This document shows, one piece after another, positions 14,081-22,071 of a stretch of DNA of 22,071 nt. A program made the position numbers and the translations under genes. The number at the start of each line of letters is the position of its first letter. The first letter of the stretch is position 1. This stretch comes from a virus: positions 1 through 22,071 of IMG/VR virus record IMGVR_UViG_3300008113_010014. One strand, 5' to 3'. The notes under the pieces are model-generated. The model saw only the letters and a program-made list of their open reading frames with translations, was not told where the DNA came from and ran no database searches.

Positions 14081-15607
14081 TTATTTTAAGTGGTATAACA
14101 AATCGTTCCTATCAAAAACATATTGTCCTAAAACAATTTCAGGATTGTTTTTGAAAATTAAAACTTGTCTACCTCTGATGAAAACCATCCAATTAACTTT
14201 ATAGTTGTCAATTTCTCCGGTTTTAGTAATAACTAACTTATCCTCCTCAGGAATCATTTCATCATAACCTTTAACCTGTGCGGTGATTTTTCTACCCTTA
14301 TGAAAAATTTCTAAATCAATTTTTTTGTAGGCATCTTTTTCTTTACCCGCACCCGCAATAACAATTACCTTAGTTTCGGGAATTTTGGTTTCAATTATTT
14401 TTTTGGCGGTTTGTTCTCTCTTACTTCCAATAGAATCTTTTTCTTTAAGAGTTGCCATAATGTTTTTGAATGTGTGACTTGTTTTTGAAAAAATTCTTGA
14501 TGCAAATTTTTCAATGTAATTACACATTCTTTTCATTTCTCTAATCTGTTCTGCGGGAGTTTTATCGTCAAAATTAATTGCTTCTTCGTTTAATTGACCG
14601 ACAATAACTTTGTTCAAATCATTTACCATAATACAAAAAACTGAATAGTTTGTATTCATGTAGTTAATAACAGAACGACCTGGTTTTTCTAAATTGTAGA
14701 TACCGGGTATTTCACCATCTTCAGTTTTATCGTGATACTTGTCGGCAAAAAGGTTTTTCAAAACACTATTAATTGTGTTCTTATAAATGTTTCTTGCTTG
14801 TTTGTTTACATTGAATAAAATTCTGTAGAATTCCACATCTTCTCTTGAACAACCTTCTGATTTCGCTTCGTGTAATAATTGACCCATTTCTACTGATTCT
14901 AAAAGTGACGTTTCTGTTTTCATTTTATACAAATTACCAACAAAGTCCCAATTGACTGCGGTCCAAAAGTTTTTGATATATTCATCTCTTTTGTTTTTGT
15001 ATTTGAGGTAATATGCATGTTCCCACAAATCTAAGCCTAAAAGTGGATATCCGCCGCCTTCTATAACATTCATTAATGGATTATCTTGGTTTGGAGTTGA
15101 CATAATTTTTAATGTCCCTTTGTTTGTTAGAACTAACCAAACCCATCCCGAACCAAATCTTTCTTTGGCAATTTTTTCAAACTCTTGTTTGAATTTTATA
15201 AACGTTCCAAATTCCTTGATAATTTTTTCTTCAATCTCTTTGGTAACTCTCATTGGTTTTGGAGATAACATGTTCCAAAAAAGAGCGTGATTGAATGCCC
15301 CACCAGCGTTGTCTCTTACACCTTTTGGATAACGTGAAATGTTTCTAATAATTTTCTCAAGGTCCTCATCTTTTTTTCTTTTTTTGAGAAGACCATTAAG
15401 TTTATCAACGTATCCTTTGTAGTGTTTATTGTAGTGAACGTTCATTGTCTCAGGGTCAATAAAACGTTGCAGGGCTGAATAGGCGTAAGGGAGTTTTTCT
15501 ATCCCTATTTTTTTCATTTCTTGAATTAGAACCTTTACCTCTTCTTTTTTCTCTTCTTGTAGAATTTTCTTTTCCAAAATTTCTACCGATTCTTGTAGTT
15601 GTTGCAT
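14081..15607 (-). CDS. Mn-superoxide dismutase fused to a PD-(D/E)XK-like nuclease domain
   Basis: The 508 residues carry a full Fe/Mn superoxide dismutase at about 38-228: LPYAYSAL, then HYNKHYKGYV with ligand H58 and gateway Y66, AGGAFNHALFW with ligand H107, RFGSGWVWLVL, and GLDLWEHAYYL with ligands D193 and H197. G103 and Q174 (STPNQDNPLM) occupy the positions typical of Mn rather than Fe enzymes. A helical middle region (230-390) is unassigned. The C-terminus (about 395-508) has KKIDLEIFHKGRKITAQVKG (428-447): D431, E433 and Q444-V-K446, an acidic residue plus QxK core as in Mrr-type and related nucleases. All SOD ligands are kept, so dismutation of superoxide is plausible. It lies between the SNF2 helicase (38 bases upstream) and the gp13-like gene. 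The nuclease call is less sure than the SOD call. Confidence 0.8.
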   Translation of the reverse strand: MQQLQESVEILEKKILQEEKKEEVKVLIQEMKKIGIEKLPYAYSALQRFIDPETMNVHYNKHYKGYVDKLNGLLKKRKKDEDLEKIIRNISRYPKGVRDNAGGAFNHALFWNMLSPKPMRVTKEIEEKIIKEFGTFIKFKQEFEKIAKERFGSGWVWLVLTNKGTLKIMSTPNQDNPLMNVIEGGGYPLLGLDLWEHAYYLKYKNKRDEYIKNFWTAVNWDFVGNLYKMKTETSLLESVEMGQLLHEAKSEGCSREDVEFYRILFNVNKQARNIYKNTINSVLKNLFADKYHDKTEDGEIPGIYNLEKPGRSVINYMNTNYSVFCIMVNDLNKVIVGQLNEEAINFDDKTPAEQIREMKRMCNYIEKFASRIFSKTSHTFKNIMATLKEKDSIGSKREQTAKKIIETKIPETKVIVIAGAGKEKDAYKKIDLEIFHKGRKITAQVKGYDEMIPEEDKLVITKTGEIDNYKVNWMVFIRGRQVLIFKNNPEIVLGQYVFDRNDLLYHLK

Positions 15608-15620
15608 TGTAAGGTTTTAT

Positions 15621-15630
15621 CTATAAATAA
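15621..15630. promoter_or_regulatory. TATAAATAAT box upstream of the SOD-nuclease start
   Basis: The + strand contains an exact TATAAATA (15621-15628), again opposite to the leftward gene it precedes. The coding strand reads ATTATTTATA, close to the AGTATTTAT motif of other starts. It lies in the 38-base gap after the helicase stop. Confidence 0.25.
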
Positions 15631-15645
15631 TAGAAAGATGTGCTT

Positions 15646-17403
15646 TTACCTCCTTTGACTGATACTCTTTAGGATTTCTTCAACAATATTTGTATCATCT
15701 TGTTGGATATCACCCATAACAGTCCCAATAATACGTTTTTTCATATTAAGGATATCATAAATAATTCCTTCAATTGTGTTTTCAAAAATTGGATAATATA
15801 CGAGTACGTTATTTTTTTGTCCGTATCGATAAGCTCGGTCTTCGGCTTGTGAGTGGTCAGATGGAAGGAATGATAAGTCATTCATAATCACCGCTTCAGC
15901 GGCAGTTAATGTAATACCAACACCAGCAGCTTTGATGTTTCCGACAAATACTTTTACCTTTTCATCCTCTTGGAATCTATCTACAGCATCTTGTCTTTGA
16001 ATTTTTGACATTTGTCCATCAAGACGAACCGCAACCTTTCCAAAGTGTTCAACAATGGTTTCTAAAGATTTTGTAAAATTACAAAAAATAATAACTTTTT
16101 TGTCTTGTTCGATGAAGTTTTCTGCCAATTCAATTGTGTGTTGAGTTTTTTCCTCGGCAATTACTTGTCTCACTTCTGTTAGTTTAGTAAACTGAATTGA
16201 AAGGTTTTTACTTTCCTCAGGGTTTCGTTCGTACCAATTATAGTAATCACCCATAACCTCCTCGTATTTTTTTGAACGAAGTCTTAGATATACAGGGGTG
16301 ATGATTTTTTCAGGTAAATCCAAAACATCTTCTTTTAATCTTCTCAAAACAGTTGGAGATGTTCTGTCTCTCAACTCTTCCAAGTTTGATGCCCCCATGA
16401 CATTCCAAACCTTCCTTTGTCCAACTTTAAATTGATAACCCGAACAATAACGGATAACATACGCCATCCAATTTTTGGCAACGGGTGAATCAACTAACGA
16501 TAACAAATTGAAATAGTTAATTGGTCGTGATGTCATTGGTGTACCTGTCAACAACCAAAGTCTTTCAATATTCTTAACCAAGTCATTAATTAGTTTGGTT
16601 CTTTGAGCTTGAACATTTTGAATGTAGTGAGCTTCATCAATGATAACCAAATCAAATCCTGAGTTTAAAATTTGAGATTCATTTGGTTTTTTTGAATCAT
16701 GAAAGTTTTTAATAATATCATAGTTCATGATTACAAAATCGGCATCACCTGTAAAGTTTTTTCCTTCACAAATGTATGTGGTCTTTTTTGAATAAAGTTG
16801 TATTTCTCTTTCCCAGTTAATCTTCAAAGTTGCTGGACAAATAATTAAAACTTTTTTTGACCCCGTTTCCAAAGCGGCAATGATTGTGGATGTGGTTTTA
16901 CCCAAACCCATATCATCAGCCAAAATATATTTTTTATTTTTTAACAGAGATTCAATAGCAATTTTCTGATGTTCCAAAGGTGGACGGTGTCCATACTTAG
17001 AATAATCAATTTCTTTAATCTCAACTTTATTGTCTTTAATAATTGAAACTTTGGGAACCCAAAAATCTGTTAGTTGGTCCGTCTCAAAAAATCTCCCCCA
17101 AACATGATATGCTTTATCTTTCTCGGCTAAAAGTTTTTCAATCCACAATCTCTCAGGAACTTCCATCAAAAATTTATCGTTAGCCAACTTGTTTGCAAAA
17201 TAAGAATCTAACACAACCCACTTTTTAGCAACCTTGGGGGTTTTATCTTTATTTGTCAGAATATATTCTGCTTGTGACCTTGTAGGGTAAAACTTAGAAT
17301 TAACTGAAAGTTTCTGTTTTAAGTTTAGGATATAGTTATTTGCACCCTCGTATTGTTCAAGTGCGGAAATAGCTTTGGATTCTATTGTTAAGTCTATACC
17401 CAT
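15646..17403 (-). CDS. SNF2-family DNA translocase/helicase
   Basis: The 585-residue protein has the standard two RecA-like lobes of the Snf2 superfamily. Motif I is LADDMGLGKTTS (161-172), Ia ICPATLKINWERE (188-200), motif II DEAH (256-259), motif III LLTGTP (284-289). In the second lobe: VIIFCNFTKS (437-446), GVGITLTAAEAVI (494-506) and motif VI QAEDRAYRYGQ (519-529). About 145 N-terminal residues form an extra domain. The SNF2 core differs from T4 UvsW, though a similar role in fork remodelling, recombination or repair is possible; gene-neighbour context also allows it to work with the nuclease domain in the next gene. It leads the leftward operon; its ATG is followed 92 bases to the right by the divergent gp14-like gene. 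Confidence 0.9.
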   Translation of the reverse strand: MGIDLTIESKAISALEQYEGANNYILNLKQKLSVNSKFYPTRSQAEYILTNKDKTPKVAKKWVVLDSYFANKLANDKFLMEVPERLWIEKLLAEKDKAYHVWGRFFETDQLTDFWVPKVSIIKDNKVEIKEIDYSKYGHRPPLEHQKIAIESLLKNKKYILADDMGLGKTTSTIIAALETGSKKVLIICPATLKINWEREIQLYSKKTTYICEGKNFTGDADFVIMNYDIIKNFHDSKKPNESQILNSGFDLVIIDEAHYIQNVQAQRTKLINDLVKNIERLWLLTGTPMTSRPINYFNLLSLVDSPVAKNWMAYVIRYCSGYQFKVGQRKVWNVMGASNLEELRDRTSPTVLRRLKEDVLDLPEKIITPVYLRLRSKKYEEVMGDYYNWYERNPEESKNLSIQFTKLTEVRQVIAEEKTQHTIELAENFIEQDKKVIIFCNFTKSLETIVEHFGKVAVRLDGQMSKIQRQDAVDRFQEDEKVKVFVGNIKAAGVGITLTAAEAVIMNDLSFLPSDHSQAEDRAYRYGQKNNVLVYYPIFENTIEGIIYDILNMKKRIIGTVMGDIQQDDTNIVEEILKSISQRR

Positions 17404-17495
17404 ATATTAGTTAGGTGGACAATAGTGTATTTTTTTTGTTTACTAAATATAAGTGACAATAAAGTATTTATCAAATAGGTAAATACATAAGAGTG
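17404..17495. promoter_or_regulatory. Divergent promoter region between helicase and gp14-like genes
   Basis: This 92-base AT-rich gap must drive both directions. It has a T8 tract near 17430 and AGTATTTAT at 17463-17471, 25 bases before the rightward ATG at 17496; the opposite strand reads ATAAATACT, 60 bases before the helicase ATG. No clear Bacteroidota or sigma-70 promoter pair is seen. Confidence 0.4.
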
Positions 17496-18011
17496 ATGTC
17501 ACAAAAATTAGTCCCGATTACAAGATTAGGTAAGTTCTTTGGTGGTGAAGATTATGCGTTGGATATTGCCATGGGTTCTGAATGGCTTGAGGGGGATATG
17601 AACTTTACAGTTGTATTGTATAGAATTGACAGATACAAAACCTTACAAGATGATGTTTATGGTGAAGTACCTGAAGGTGGTATACAATTTTTAGCACCCG
17701 TTGAGGTTAAAGGTTTGGTTCAGATTTTTGCACCGGCAGCTCAGAGATATGGTAATAGTAGAGTAGAACAAACCGAACCAGGTAATATGAAATTTTCTGT
17801 TTATCAATCTTACTTAGACGAGTTAGGAGTTGAGATAATGATGGGGGATTATATTGGATATTACGAAACTGAAAGTAAGGTTAGATACTATGTTGTGGCG
17901 GATGATGGAAGGGTTGTATCGGACAATAAACATACTTATGGTGGTTATAAACCATTCTACAGGTCAATCATTGCTGCACCTGTTTCTCAAAACGAATTTT
18001 TCGGCACATAA
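17496..18011 (+). CDS. Neck protein, gp14-like
   Basis: ATG 17496 is chosen over a GTG one codon earlier. The 171-residue protein begins KLVPITRLGKFFGGEDYALD and ends with a MMGDYIGYYETESKVRYYVV strand pair and a YKPFYRSIIAAPV stretch. T4 gp14 has a like-placed GDxIYFP, then strand, then PFYQLG pattern, and the position (two genes before the sheath, next to a gp15-like gene) fits. The protein is shorter than T4 gp14 (256 residues). Expected role: sealing the head after packaging and joining it to the tail. TAATG overlap (one base) couples it to the next gene. No Shine-Dalgarno except a weak GAG. Assignment by pattern and order only. Confidence 0.5.
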   Translation: MSQKLVPITRLGKFFGGEDYALDIAMGSEWLEGDMNFTVVLYRIDRYKTLQDDVYGEVPEGGIQFLAPVEVKGLVQIFAPAAQRYGNSRVEQTEPGNMKFSVYQSYLDELGVEIMMGDYIGYYETESKVRYYVVADDGRVVSDNKHTYGGYKPFYRSIIAAPVSQNEFFGT

Positions 18012-19057
18012 TGGCATTCCCAAAACAAGTTAAACCAACAATTGATTTAGTTCCACCGAAAACACTTTCGGCTAGAAGAGAACAGCTTTTAGAATACATC
18101 AATAAAGACGGAACATATCTTCCTCAAAGTGTTCTACATGCCGATTTAGATTTAGGTATGTTGGAGTTTGTGAAGAGTGAGTTAAAGACTACTGTTTCAG
18201 GTAAGGATATTAATGTAATAAATAAGATTATTACAAACCAAAGATGGTCACAGTTTACTGAAACGTGGAATTTTAAAGACCCTGACTTTAACGTACAACT
18301 ACCGTTCATTACGGTTGTCCGTTCTCCTGAGGTAAAATATGGTACCAATCCTTCTCTTCAATATACAATTCCTGTAAGAAAACAATTTTATTATGCCACG
18401 GTTCCTACTTGGAATGGTAATCAAAAAGGGTTTGATGTTTACACTATACCACAGCCAGTACCTGTTGATATAAATTATCAGGTAAAAATTATTTGTAATA
18501 GAATGCGTGAACTTAACACATTCAACAAAAATGTTTTACAAACTTTTTCATCTCGTCAGGCGTATACTTTTATCAAAGGACAATACGTACCAATCATTAT
18601 GAATAACTTAACAGATGAGTCTGTTATGGACATTGATAAAAGACAATTCTATATGCAAAGTTATGACTTTACTATGTTAGGTTATTTGATTGATGAAGAG
18701 GAGTTTGAAGTAAAACCCGCTGTTGCTCGTGTTGTTGAATTGTTTGAAACCGATGTAAAAGTTGCCACAGGTAGAAGAGCGGAAATTATGCCACCAAACC
18801 CGAATCAATTTGAATATAGATTATTTTACACTTCAGGTAACACATCTTTACTTGATGACCAAGTAGACTATAGAATTGATTTGAATTTAACATCGTCTGA
18901 CAACGTTGAGAGTTGGGATGTCACAATTAATGGTGATTATTATGGTTCAGATTTGGAAACAATTCAACTTAATACAAACGACATATTACAAGTCAGTATT
19001 ACAAAAACAACACCTGGTCAAGAGGCACTATTGTTGTTTGATGCTAAGTTGGTTTAA
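18011..19057 (+). CDS. Tail sheath stabilizer/completion protein, gp15-like
   Basis: A 348-residue protein. The segment from about 150 to 235 (VDINYQVKIICNRMRELNTF, a QTFSSRQAY helix, QYVPI, then RQFYMQSYDFTMLGYLIDEE) follows the order of T4 gp15: a Tyr-rich strand, R/N helix, F and G...P loop, then a closing strand with a G-Y turn. T4 gp15 caps the sheath end proximal to the head. It is longer than T4 gp15 (272), with extra beta-rich residues at 250-348. The gene shares one base with the gp14-like gene and overlaps a small opposite-strand gene by 4 bases at its end. Context just before the sheath gene supports the call; sequence likeness is moderate. Confidence 0.5.
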   Translation: MAFPKQVKPTIDLVPPKTLSARREQLLEYINKDGTYLPQSVLHADLDLGMLEFVKSELKTTVSGKDINVINKIITNQRWSQFTETWNFKDPDFNVQLPFITVVRSPEVKYGTNPSLQYTIPVRKQFYYATVPTWNGNQKGFDVYTIPQPVPVDINYQVKIICNRMRELNTFNKNVLQTFSSRQAYTFIKGQYVPIIMNNLTDESVMDIDKRQFYMQSYDFTMLGYLIDEEEFEVKPAVARVVELFETDVKVATGRRAEIMPPNPNQFEYRLFYTSGNTSLLDDQVDYRIDLNLTSSDNVESWDVTINGDYYGSDLETIQLNTNDILQVSITKTTPGQEALLLFDAKLV

Positions 19058-19218
19058 TCCTCACCATAGATATCTTTCTTACTGGTACAATTTTCGTAAA
19101 TAAGTTTTTCAACAAACTTGTGAATTTTCAAACCATTTTCTTGGCAGTACTTTTTTAGAACCTCATGGGCTCTCTCAGATATTTTAAGGTTCTTGATATT
19201 CTCGTGGGTATTTTTCAT
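19054..19218 (-). CDS. Ribbon-helix-helix-like small DNA-binding protein
   Basis: A 54-residue open frame: ATG at 19218-19216 (read leftward), TAA at 19056-19054. It begins MKNTHENIKNLKISERAHEV; the beta-like NLKIS strand (10-14) is followed by two helices (ERAHEVLKKYCQENG at about 15-29, and IHKFVEKLIYENC at about 32-44). This strand-helix-helix order and the K-F-V-E-K-L-I helix fit the Arc/MetJ/CopG fold, used as a dimer to bind operators. Its stop lies within the end of the gp15-like gene. It faces away from the sheath gene, sharing an AT-rich gap where it might bind. Whether it is expressed is unproven, but the composition is protein-like and it fills an otherwise empty stretch. Confidence 0.55.
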   Translation of the reverse strand: MKNTHENIKNLKISERAHEVLKKYCQENGLKIHKFVEKLIYENCTSKKDIYGED

Positions 19219-19341
19219 AAAGTAAGAAAAAAGGTAGAAAATAATCTGCCAGTTTATTAATACATATTGTAAAGTAAAGTTTTTTGTATTTTAAATGAAT
19301 ATTTATGTATAAAATAAAACTGAATAAGAAAAAATTAATCA
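19219..19341. promoter_or_regulatory. AT-rich divergent gap before the tail sheath gene
   Basis: The 123-base gap separates the leftward small gene from the rightward sheath gene. It contains AATATTTAT (19298-19306), one base away from the AGTATTTAT motif, and TATAAAAT (19308-19315), a 6/8 match to the late-promoter octamer, 27 bases before the ATG. A promoter is expected for a highly expressed sheath; the boxes are weak evidence. Confidence 0.35.
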
Positions 19342-22071
19342 ATGGCAACAGCACAAGCTAATCAGAAAGTATTTGTATCTCCCGGTGTCTATACTTCAGA
19401 AACAGACTTATCTTTCGTAGCTCAAAGTGTAGGTGTAACTACTTTGGGTTTAGTTGGTGAAACATTAAAGGGTCCAGCATTTGAACCTATTTTCATTACC
19501 AACTACGATGAGTATCAGACATTCTTCGGAGGTACAGTTCCTGAAAAATTTATTGGAACTCAAATCCCTAAATACGAAGCCGCATATATTGCAAAGGCTT
19601 ACTTACAACAATCCAATCAACTTTTTGTAACAAGAGTGTTGGGACTGTCAGGTTATGATGCAGGTCCTTCTTGGACTATCAGAGCAACAGCTAACGTTGA
19701 TGGAACAACTGTAGGTATTGATACAGGTATTGCAGAGGTTACATTCACTGCAATTATCACAGGAAATACTAGTGTTAATAACACTCTTACATTTGTTACA
19801 CCATTACCTGATGTGGTAAATGATAGTCTAAATATCCAGTATTTGTTGAACAACGGTTCAACTAGTACTTACACTCAAGACTTATTCAGTTTTGTTAAGG
19901 CGGTTTCGGGTAACACTTCGATATCTGCAAACACGTTGAATTTTTATGGTTCGGTACCTGAGTCTGATTATAACTCACAAGCTAGTTTGTTTCCAAACTT
20001 AACTAACATATATGGTGTTGACAGTTTAAATTTAGAATTCAACGATTTGACAGATGGTGTAAATGACCCTTGGTTTTATGCCAATTTTAACAACTACACG
20101 GCAAATGAATACTCAGGATACTCTTGGTATTACGGATTTTCTGATTTTGTTACAGGTTCAACAGGAGCGTTTACGGCAACTACTTCAGGTACTGTTTATT
20201 ACTACAGTGGTACTGCTTACAGTGAATATAATAATTTAGTAATTGCAACTTTACGTTCTCGTGGTATTTCGCTTTACGATGCTAATAATCATGGACCCGC
20301 ATATCAAGTAACAGGTTTAACTGATTTGGATATGATTTGTACAGGGGCATACTCTGGAGTTAGTAAAAATCCATTTTCAACTTTCTTACTTAGTGGTATT
20401 ACATATGAAAATAAAACTTTCCAATTTGAAACTTCATTTGGAAGTATTGATTCAAACTATATTACTAAAGTTTTAGGATTAACTAACTTTTCTAAATCAA
20501 GGACAGAAGTTCCTATTTATGTTGAGGAATCTTATCCAGGTCTATTAAATTACCTTTACAATAAAGGATTTATTAAAGGTTTAAATTGTGAGCTTATTGC
20601 ATTACCCGAAGCAAGGGACAAGAATTCAACAACAACAATTGCTTGGTTTTTGGACCAATACCAAACACCAAAAACCCCATATGTTGTTTCTGAATTAAGA
20701 GGTAATAAAGTTTATAACCTTTTCAAATTTATATCAATTTCTGACGGTAATTCGGCAAATACAGAAGTTAAAATTTCAATCGCAAATATTTCATTCTCTA
20801 ATATGACATTTGATGTCTTAGTTAGAGATTTCTTTGACACAGATGCAAATCCTGTTGTTTATGAAAAATACACCAATTGTACTATGGACCCGGGTTCTAA
20901 TAGTTTTGTTGCTAAGAAAATTGGTTCATCCAATGGAGAGTTCCCATTAGTATCAACTTTTATTATGGTTGAACTTTCTGATGAGGCTCCTGTAGATGCG
21001 GTTCCTTGTGGATTCCGTGGTTATGAAGAAAGAGTTTACGATAGTGTTTCTAACCCTTCTCCATTCCCAGTAATTAAAAACAAATATTACTTCCCAGGTG
21101 AAACTATTTACGACCCCCCATTTGGAAGTACTTATGGTGGAGTAAACACAGTATCATCATCTGGTGATGTTGTGAGAAGAACTTACTTAGGTATGTCATC
21201 TCAATTTGGTGTTGATTCTGACTTATTACAATACAAGGGTAAAAAGAATCCTGTTGTTGGTTGGAATACTGCAACCGAATCAGAACCTTGGAATTACCAA
21301 ACTCAAGGTTTCCACATGGACTCAGGTGCAACAGTTGTTACTATTAGTAATTCACAAGTTACGAGTGGAACACCAGCATTCGTTTGTGGTGTTGCAAGTT
21401 TTGATGGAGAACCTTCAACTCAGGATAACCCATACTACTTCTTGTATTCAAGAAAATATACATTCTGTTTCCAAGGTGGATTTGATGGTTGGGACATCTA
21501 TAGAGAGTTTAGAACTAACCAAGATAGATTTATGTTGGGAGCTTCGGGTTACTTACAAGGTGCGACAGAAACACAAAGATACCCAACGGCATCAGGTGAT
21601 GGTACGTTTAAGAGAATTGTTGTTGCAAATAACACTCAGGACTTTGCAAACACTGACTACTACGCTTACTTACTTGGTATCTTGTCATTTGCTAACCCTG
21701 AATCAACAAACATAAATGTATTTGCAACCGCAAGTATTGATTATGTGAACAACTCTAATTTGTGTGAAACTGCGATTGGTTTAGTAGAAAACGAAAGAGC
21801 TGACTCAGTATACATCGTAACAACTCCTGATTACAATATGTATACTCCTGATGGTGGTTCACAATATGAAATCATTTACCCAACACAGGCGGTTGATAAC
21901 TTGGATAACACAGGAATCGATTCATCTTATACTGCTACTTACTACCCATGGATTTTGGAAAGAGATACTGTTAACAACACTCAAATCTACTTACCACCAA
22001 CAGGTCAAGTTTGTAGAAACTTAGCGTTGACTGATAACATTTCATTCCCATGGTTCGCATCAGCGGGTTAC
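19342..22071 (+). CDS. 18: Contractile tail sheath protein, gp18-like (3' partial)
   Basis: The frame is open from ATG 19342 to the window end: 910 residues with no stop. The N-terminus has the sheath signature VFVSPGVYTSETDLSF (about 10-25), then GLVGETLKGPAFEP and a TNYDEYQTFFGG segment. The C-terminal part has DYYAYLLGILSFANPE, then TATYYPWILERD and LPPTGQVCRNLALTDN ahead of FPWFASAGY at the very end, matching the conserved C-terminal core of sheath proteins. T4 gp18 has 659 residues, so this one is at least 250 longer, with Gly/Ser/Thr-rich insertions after about residue 110 that probably form extra surface domains. The product polymerises around the tube and contracts at infection. It follows gp14- and gp15-like genes as in T4. 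Confidence 0.95.
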   Translation, partial: MATAQANQKVFVSPGVYTSETDLSFVAQSVGVTTLGLVGETLKGPAFEPIFITNYDEYQTFFGGTVPEKFIGTQIPKYEAAYIAKAYLQQSNQLFVTRVLGLSGYDAGPSWTIRATANVDGTTVGIDTGIAEVTFTAIITGNTSVNNTLTFVTPLPDVVNDSLNIQYLLNNGSTSTYTQDLFSFVKAVSGNTSISANTLNFYGSVPESDYNSQASLFPNLTNIYGVDSLNLEFNDLTDGVNDPWFYANFNNYTANEYSGYSWYYGFSDFVTGSTGAFTATTSGTVYYYSGTAYSEYNNLVIATLRSRGISLYDANNHGPAYQVTGLTDLDMICTGAYSGVSKNPFSTFLLSGITYENKTFQFETSFGSIDSNYITKVLGLTNFSKSRTEVPIYVEESYPGLLNYLYNKGFIKGLNCELIALPEARDKNSTTTIAWFLDQYQTPKTPYVVSELRGNKVYNLFKFISISDGNSANTEVKISIANISFSNMTFDVLVRDFFDTDANPVVYEKYTNCTMDPGSNSFVAKKIGSSNGEFPLVSTFIMVELSDEAPVDAVPCGFRGYEERVYDSVSNPSPFPVIKNKYYFPGETIYDPPFGSTYGGVNTVSSSGDVVRRTYLGMSSQFGVDSDLLQYKGKKNPVVGWNTATESEPWNYQTQGFHMDSGATVVTISNSQVTSGTPAFVCGVASFDGEPSTQDNPYYFLYSRKYTFCFQGGFDGWDIYREFRTNQDRFMLGASGYLQGATETQRYPTASGDGTFKRIVVANNTQDFANTDYYAYLLGILSFANPESTNINVFATASIDYVNNSNLCETAIGLVENERADSVYIVTTPDYNMYTPDGGSQYEIIYPTQAVDNLDNTGIDSSYTATYYPWILERDTVNNTQIYLPPTGQVCRNLALTDNISFPWFASAGY

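Noticed and set aside
15646-17403. T4 UvsW orthologue
   Set aside because: The motifs are those of Snf2 translocases (DDMGLGKT, QAEDRAYRYGQ) rather than the UvsW type; role overlap is possible but identity is not supported.
21206-21715. 169-residue frame on the + strand
   Set aside because: Lies inside the tail sheath gene in another frame, with Leu/Thr-rich low-complexity content.

Overview
This window is part of a tailed, contractile-tail (T4-type myovirus) phage genome, most likely infecting a member of the Bacteroidota. The phage assignment rests on a family B replicative DNA polymerase (gp43 type), a very large tail sheath protein (gp18 type), and three proteins whose sequence and position match T4 neck/tail-completion proteins gp13, gp14 and gp15. 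The host guess is inference: the DNA is AT-rich, none of the start codons has a convincing Shine-Dalgarno sequence, starts are preceded by A/T-rich tracts, and the polymerase leader carries a TAnnTTTG-like box. No tRNA, rRNA, CRISPR or insertion sequence was seen. No gap between genes exceeds about 125 bases.

Layout. (1) Positions 1-2280, + strand: two modular, secreted-looking or adhesin-like proteins joined by Thr-Pro linkers. The first enters from the left edge and carries 66-bp tandem repeats, two paralogous six-cysteine domains and a beta-rich C-terminal domain. The second is split by an exact 11-bp tandem duplication (1694-1715) that separates a chitin-binding-like module from its Thr-Pro linker and C-terminal domain. 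(2) Positions 2381-9045, + strand: a tightly coupled five-gene glycan-modification operon (GlcNAc-transferase-like, sulfotransferase-like, carbamoyltransferase, HtrL/YibB-type glycosyltransferase, and a 790-residue FkbM methyltransferase / HtrL-YibB / GT-A fusion); every junction overlaps by 1 or 4 bases. (3) Positions 9064-12617, + strand: a small beta-rich structural-type protein, DNA polymerase with a hairpin-containing leader, and a 95-residue orphan HsdS-like protein. (4) Positions 12604-17403, - strand: an operon read as SNF2 helicase, Mn-superoxide dismutase fused to a PD-(D/E)XK-like nuclease, gp13-like neck protein, and a small beta-rich protein. (5) Positions 17496-22071, + strand: gp14-like and gp15-like proteins, then the tail sheath running off the right edge, with a 54-residue ribbon-helix-helix-like gene on the - strand in the gap before the sheath.

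How it may fit together. The neck and tail genes build the particle. The polymerase and possibly the SNF2 helicase serve genome replication or repair. The glycan operon directly follows genes for Thr-Pro-rich proteins and could decorate those proteins, a host-surface glycan, or (for the carbamoyltransferase alone) modified DNA bases. The most unusual items are the superoxide dismutase-nuclease fusion, the glycan operon with its triple-domain enzyme, and the 11-bp duplication that breaks the chitin-binding-like protein.
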